27,523 nt of DNA from a virus: positions 1 through 27,523 of the IMG/VR virus record IMGVR_UViG_3300001686_000023. One strand, 5' to 3'. Position numbers and translations under genes: made by a program. Of this stretch, positions 24,652 through 27,523 are shown piece after piece. Position 1 is the first letter of the stretch. Every line of letters begins with the position of its first letter. The notes under the pieces are model-generated. The model saw nothing but the letters and a program-made list of their open reading frames with translations. It ran no database searches and had not been told where the DNA came from.

Positions 24652-25229
24652 TTGGACGTAACAACAATTTTACTGTCAGCATCTAAGCTGATGTTCTTGT
24701 TACGACACTTATCAAAGTGCCAACGTCCCATAATGGCAGCCGTACCTGATTTGCCACAATGAGGACATTCAACAATCTTTTTCATTCCACCACGACCAAG
24801 TTCTGCTGCACGTTTTGCATTTCGAGACTGAATTTCAGAATTATGAAAAGGATTTTTGCCAGCTTTCCACTGAGCTTCAAATCCCTTTCTTCCACCTTTT
24901 CGACCAAGTTCTTGATACTGTTCTTTTGTCAGATAGGAAGTTCTAGCAAGATCAGTTCTAACAGCAAAACCTTTCTTACCTTTCCAACCCCAAGCACCGT
25001 CTAAATTTTCACAAGAAATTTTGTAGTGAGTCTGTTTCCTATAGCCTAGAGATATTGACCAACCTGATTCGACGTCTCCAGCTACAGAATCTCCAACTTC
25101 ATCTTCTAGTATTTCTAGAATCTCAATTTCTATATCGTCGCCATACATCGCTTTATTTTGCAGACAGCGAGCTTCAAAGTTCTTTGTGCAGCCGACTTTG
25201 ATTCCTTTGACGTGATAGATCGTATACAT
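24633..25229 (-). CDS. GIY-YIG-type homing endonuclease with C-terminal zinc finger
   Basis: 198 residues from ATG 25229 (AAAGG 10 bases upstream); ATG 25247, six codons earlier, is the alternative. The N-terminus MYTIYHVKGIKVGCTKNFEARC matches the phage GIY-YIG nuclease pattern (in pieces: TIYHVKGIKVGCTKNF) although the classical motif is altered to TIY and KVG. The middle is Lys/Gly-rich (GRKGGRKGFEAQWKAGKNPF), as in DNA-binding parts of such enzymes, and the C-terminus has a zinc finger, Cys-x2-Cys-x12-His-x3-Cys (starting CPHCGKSGTA). Function would be site-specific DNA cleavage and self-copying into sheath alleles lacking the element. It lies between a leader with two tiny ORFs and the sheath start. 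Altered motif residues could reduce activity. Confidence 0.7.
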   Translation of the reverse strand: MYTIYHVKGIKVGCTKNFEARCLQNKAMYGDDIEIEILEILEDEVGDSVAGDVESGWSISLGYRKQTHYKISCENLDGAWGWKGKKGFAVRTDLARTSYLTKEQYQELGRKGGRKGFEAQWKAGKNPFHNSEIQSRNAKRAAELGRGGMKKIVECPHCGKSGTAAIMGRWHFDKCRNKNISLDADSKIVVTSNLGQSP

Positions 25230-25250
25230 GGTATTGTTACCTTTCATTCA

Positions 25251-25277
25251 TCATTTAAGCTTCCACAAGACGGCCAT
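25251..25277 (-). other. 8-codon ORF with strong SD; probable orphaned sheath start
   Basis: TAGGAG, 6-base spacing, ATG, then GCCGTCTTGTGGAAGCTTAAA and TGA (MAVLWKLK). The initiation sequence AGGAGACGAAAATGGC (25273-25288) matches AGGATTACGAAAGTGGC at the current sheath start (24608-24624), so the original start may have been left upstream when the endonuclease gene came in. Confidence 0.4.
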
Positions 25278-25286
25278 TTTCGTCTC

Positions 25287-25310
25287 CTATTCGGAGTTAT
25301 AAAATCTCAT
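25287..25310 (-). other. 7-codon ORF with strong SD in the sheath/endonuclease leader
   Basis: AAGGAG, 7-base spacing, ATG, seven codons (MRFYNSE), then TAG whose bases form part of the next SD. It could be a leader peptide or a decayed gene start. Nothing but the start signal supports it. Confidence 0.3.
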
Positions 25311-25334
25311 ATTCTTTCTCCTTAAATGTTACTG

Positions 25335-25374
25335 TCCGATAATTCGGAATTTTCTTGAGTTCTTAGCTCAAGAA
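25335..25374 (-). promoter_or_regulatory. Tandem hairpins after the 78-residue-type gene
   Basis: An 8-bp stem (TTCTTGAG, 25352-25359, with CTCAAGAA, 25367-25374; 7-base loop) directly follows the TAA at 25375, and a 5-bp stem (25335-25339 with 25344-25348; 4-base loop) follows after 3 bases. No U-run. Together they separate the small genes from the sheath leader and could slow decay or partly terminate transcription. Confidence 0.4.
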
Positions 25375-25608
25375 TTAAGGAGCACCGGGATCAGAGCCCC
25401 ACGGCTTATGAAACGGCCAGTGACGCTGCTGAAACCATGATGGTGTCGAGTAAGACACAACTCCAGGAGGTAACGTGAAACCGCTTTTTAGCTGAACTTT
25501 GATAAACGAAAAAGTTCTAGGTGGAAGAAAATAGGTCTGGTTATCATCACCCTTTACAGTAACAGAAAACTTATTTTTGTTGTAGTAGTAGACTGTGGCC
25601 CAAGCCAT
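25375..25608 (-). CDS. Small protein of unknown function
   Basis: 77 residues from the second of two adjacent ATGs (25608; the first is at 25611). The SD AGGAG, fused to the TAG of the preceding gene, is 7 bases from the second and 4 from the first. The product begins MAWATVYYYNKNKFSVTV, has a PPRTFSFIKVQL segment and ends in an aromatic and Pro-rich tail (WFQQRHWPFHKPWGSDPG). It looks like a small beta protein. Position between the connector-type genes and the sheath suggests a tail or neck accessory, but I do not recognise it. Confidence 0.6.
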   Translation of the reverse strand: MAWATVYYYNKNKFSVTVKGDDNQTYFLPPRTFSFIKVQLKSGFTLPPGVVSYSTPSWFQQRHWPFHKPWGSDPGAP

Positions 25609-25618
25609 CATATCTCTC

Positions 25619-26362
25619 CTATATTTCCGTATTGGAGTCTATTATCAACTGGTCAATCTTATCGTCGTCGTTAGGGCTTGGCCTACCGCTACCACGGAGA
25701 TGATAAAGCCCAACGTCAATCTCCTCGATCCTCTTAACTGGCAGGGATTGACCCAATGCACAGTGTACTTCAAACGGAATGATAATAGAATAAAGTCTAC
25801 CGCGCTCTTGAGTTTTTGCTCTCAAGTTTGGATTTTGATCATATTGAGGGTTTCCCCAATCAATACCATAAGGAGTGCGAACGCCTAAAACATCAGAGTC
25901 GTAAAAGTATCTCTTAGACTTCGATCTGACTCCCATATGCAAGTGAGCATCAATAAGAGATTCTAGCTTTTGAAACCTATTATCAAATATTCTTAGCTTG
26001 TACTGAAAAGTTGCTGGAATAAACTTAATCATTTTATCTGCACGGGGTATTTGTCGTGCATAGGTTGATAGCCACTCTGCCCATGGACGCCTTGAGAAAT
26101 TATACGTATCTCCTACAGCAAGTCCAGTATGCCTTGAGAAGTAAGCGAAAGGAACCTGAAGGTGTTCGGGAGTCTGACGACTTCTTGTCCCTTCAAAAAT
26201 CTCGATTGCCGTGTCAAACTCATCAATTGGAGAGTAAACAATTCTTTTTGGATCAGTCCATGTTCTTGGCGCAATAAAAGAAAGCAACTCAAACGAACGT
26301 TCTGCGATAACTTGATTAATTTCGTTTAGTGTTGACGGACGAACGTCATCAGGGTCCGGCAT
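25619..26362 (-). CDS. Unassigned structural protein, possible tail terminator/neck
   Basis: 247 residues from ATG 26362, overlapping the previous gene by 14 bases. GGTGA 3 bases before ATG is a weak SD. Features: aromatic/basic centre (YNFSRRPWAEWLSTYARQI, PATFQYKLRIFDNRFQKLES) and a later segment IIIPFEVHCALGQSLP. The phrase 'PA.F.Y.LRIFDNRFQKLE.LI' is of the type seen in phage head-tail joining and tail-terminating proteins, and those genes normally stand just before sheath and tube. The exact family is not visible; role is inference from context. Confidence 0.55.
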   Translation of the reverse strand: MPDPDDVRPSTLNEINQVIAERSFELLSFIAPRTWTDPKRIVYSPIDEFDTAIEIFEGTRSRQTPEHLQVPFAYFSRHTGLAVGDTYNFSRRPWAEWLSTYARQIPRADKMIKFIPATFQYKLRIFDNRFQKLESLIDAHLHMGVRSKSKRYFYDSDVLGVRTPYGIDWGNPQYDQNPNLRAKTQERGRLYSIIIPFEVHCALGQSLPVKRIEEIDVGLYHLRGSGRPSPNDDDKIDQLIIDSNTEI

Positions 26363-26855
26363 GGATCACCGTTGCGTCAACAGTTAAGTGAGAAGTTGCT
26401 GTAATTGGAAATGTCTCCCTTTGGAAATTCTCAACAGGCTCTCTTGTTGGCGTTAAATAAGCAACTCTTGAGTAGCCTCTTTCAAGATGCTTGATTTGTG
26501 TCGAATTAACAGTCCACCAATTATTAACTAATTTTCCTTCGTCATTTCTCAGTGGCAATTCAATAACGGAATTATTTGGAATATGCTCTTGAACACGTAC
26601 AATACACTGAAGCGGCATATTGAGTTCAACATCAGACCCCATAAGATCAACAACGTTGTAATATCGATCATAAAGAGGAATTAATGAAATCTGCTTACGA
26701 AAGGTTCTTGTCTTAATAATAGGATCACCATAAAAATCTCTTGATTGTTCTGTTTCGTTAATTCGAATCCAGGTACGAACACCTACAGCATCAATGTCAC
26801 GATCTCGCAATTTTGCCTGATACTTGACAGAAGCATTAGCAAAATTTCTATACAT
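26349..26855 (-). CDS. Unassigned structural protein, possibly head-tail connector
   Basis: 168 residues from ATG 26855; no clear SD is present, and the stop of the preceding gene lies 9 bases upstream in the same frame. The sequence is beta-rich: VRTWIRINETEQSRDFYG, FRKQISLIPLYDRYYNVV, LQCIVRVQEHIP, NNWWTVNSTQIKHLERG, ending TSHLTVDATVIHAGP. This strand-rich pattern is of the head-closure or tail-connector sort, and the position before the sheath fits, but I do not recognise a family. The 3' end overlaps the next gene by 14 bases, which suggests coupled expression. Confidence 0.55.
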   Translation of the reverse strand: MYRNFANASVKYQAKLRDRDIDAVGVRTWIRINETEQSRDFYGDPIIKTRTFRKQISLIPLYDRYYNVVDLMGSDVELNMPLQCIVRVQEHIPNNSVIELPLRNDEGKLVNNWWTVNSTQIKHLERGYSRVAYLTPTREPVENFQRETFPITATSHLTVDATVIHAGP

Positions 26856-26864
26856 TACGATAGC

Positions 26865-27371
26865 TCATGATGATTGAACCGTCGGTGTCGAAGGAACGCC
26901 GGTTCCTGTCTGTGGAACAGTCTGATACGAATCCAAACTCGTTGCACCAGTATAACCAAGCCAATCCATACTATCGTCTTTATCTTTACCAGTTACACGA
27001 CGAACCAAATCATTAAACTCCTCATGGCTCATTCCTGGAGGAACCCGAATTTCAGTATTTTTTCCATTAACCCAAACTTGTGCATATCCGTTTGTGATAT
27101 TTCCTACAACAATCTTAGGATTTGGATTATTATCTTTTGTCTTTGGAATTGTTGTTTTCTTAATTTGATCTTGCTCAATCCAATAAACTGTATCTTGCGG
27201 TTTTCCGTCTCTTACAAATTGATCAACAATTTTAGCTCTTTTAACGTAAAATGGATTAGTGTTACGAGTTTCTTGAGACACAGCTATTGCCTCAAGAAAC
27301 TCAGAAGTCTTGTAGCGATGGACAACGTATCCGTCGCCGCTCTTCATCACGATAAAGCAGTCTAAGGCCAT
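26865..27371 (-). CDS. Protein of unknown function, 168 residues
   Basis: ATG 27371 overlaps the stop of the upstream frame as TAATG, giving likely coupled translation; the upstream GGTAG is a weak SD. Residues 1-60 are mixed alpha/beta (CFIVMKSGDGYVVHRYKTSE), a Pro/Lys-rich loop follows, then NITNGYAQVWVNGKNTEIRV and a helix (GMSHEEFNDLVRRVTGK). The C-terminus is Thr/Ser/Pro-rich (TGTGVPSTPTVQSS), likely flexible. No family is recognised. Likely part of the neck or connector group. Confidence 0.6.
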   Translation of the reverse strand: MALDCFIVMKSGDGYVVHRYKTSEFLEAIAVSQETRNTNPFYVKRAKIVDQFVRDGKPQDTVYWIEQDQIKKTTIPKTKDNNPNPKIVVGNITNGYAQVWVNGKNTEIRVPPGMSHEEFNDLVRRVTGKDKDDSMDWLGYTGATSLDSYQTVPQTGTGVPSTPTVQSS

Positions 27372-27523
27372 TAGACGTATCTACCTAACATGTCACGGTC
27401 TCTGAACGGATTACGTCTGATCGCTTGTTCAGATGCATTATCGCTATACTCTTGCCACTCGAAATTTCCTTTATGATACCCTTTCGAGTGATCTATCCGT
27501 CCAACTGTAGAATAAATCATATC
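27371..27523 (-). CDS. C-terminal fragment of a probable HNH homing endonuclease (5' end beyond the window)
   Basis: An open frame of 50 codons runs in from the right edge to TAA 27371-27373. The visible part contains VGRIDHSKGYHKGNFEWQEY, which matches the end of phage HNH homing endonucleases ('IDHSKGY..GN..W....N'), then a basic tail (AIRRNPFRDRDMLGRYV). If right, it is the third homing endonuclease in this window. A structural gene ending in a similar phrase cannot be excluded, because the stop overlaps the next gene's ATG, which is unusual for an inserted element. Confidence 0.5.
   Translation of the reverse strand, partial: DMIYSTVGRIDHSKGYHKGNFEWQEYSDNASEQAIRRNPFRDRDMLGRYV

Overview
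The window is a contiguous tail-morphogenesis block of a large contractile-tailed (myovirus-type) dsDNA phage. Every gene I can support lies on the minus strand, genes overlap or sit within a few bases of one another, and they read right to left in the order upstream connector-type genes, sheath, tube, hub-assembly protein, tape measure, baseplate, fibres. The host cannot be named. The lysozyme-type domains carried in the tape-measure protein and the T4/P2-type baseplate fit a Gram-negative host, but that is inference.

Right end (about 25.3-27.5 kb): the C-terminal tail of a probable HNH homing endonuclease, then four unassigned small genes in the position where neck, connector or tail-terminator genes would be expected. 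A 128-base leader holds tandem hairpins and two tiny ORFs with strong Shine-Dalgarno (SD) sequences. A GIY-YIG-type homing endonuclease sits between this leader and the sheath gene, and the sequence on its far side looks like a second copy of the sheath translation start.

Middle (about 13.1-24.6 kb): tail sheath (GTG start), tail tube, a second tube-like protein whose first codons form a perfect 11-bp hairpin, a zinc-ribbon T4 gp26-like hub-assembly protein, and a 2093-residue tape-measure protein with three separate peptidoglycan-cleaving domains (GH24 lysozyme, M15-type peptidase, GH23-like transglycosylase).

Baseplate (about 4.9-13.8 kb): tube-junction protein, gp53/LysM-like wedge protein, gp27-like hub, an unlisted 44-residue membrane protein, a gp5/gpV-like spike without lysozyme domain, a NUMOD4-HNH homing endonuclease, a gp25-like wedge gene whose conserved N-terminus is in a shifted frame, a gp6/gpJ-like wedge protein carrying an inserted discoidin-like domain, and a gp7/gpI-like protein.

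Left end (1-5 kb): an adhesion cassette made of a SPRY-like plus galactose-binding-like protein, an SGNH esterase-like tail protein, a LamG-like protein, and a collagen-repeat tail fibre cut by the window edge.

The most unusual signal is that two baseplate genes (spike and gp6/gpJ-like) appear to start at ATT codons. They share an almost identical initiation block (TAG-GAG-GYT-AAA-ATT), have no canonical start between the in-frame stop and ATT, and lack any SD at the next canonical codon. Other notable items are the frame break in the gp25-like gene, the duplicated sheath start around the GIY-YIG element, and the three-enzyme tape measure. No rRNA, tRNA, CRISPR array or insertion sequence was seen.
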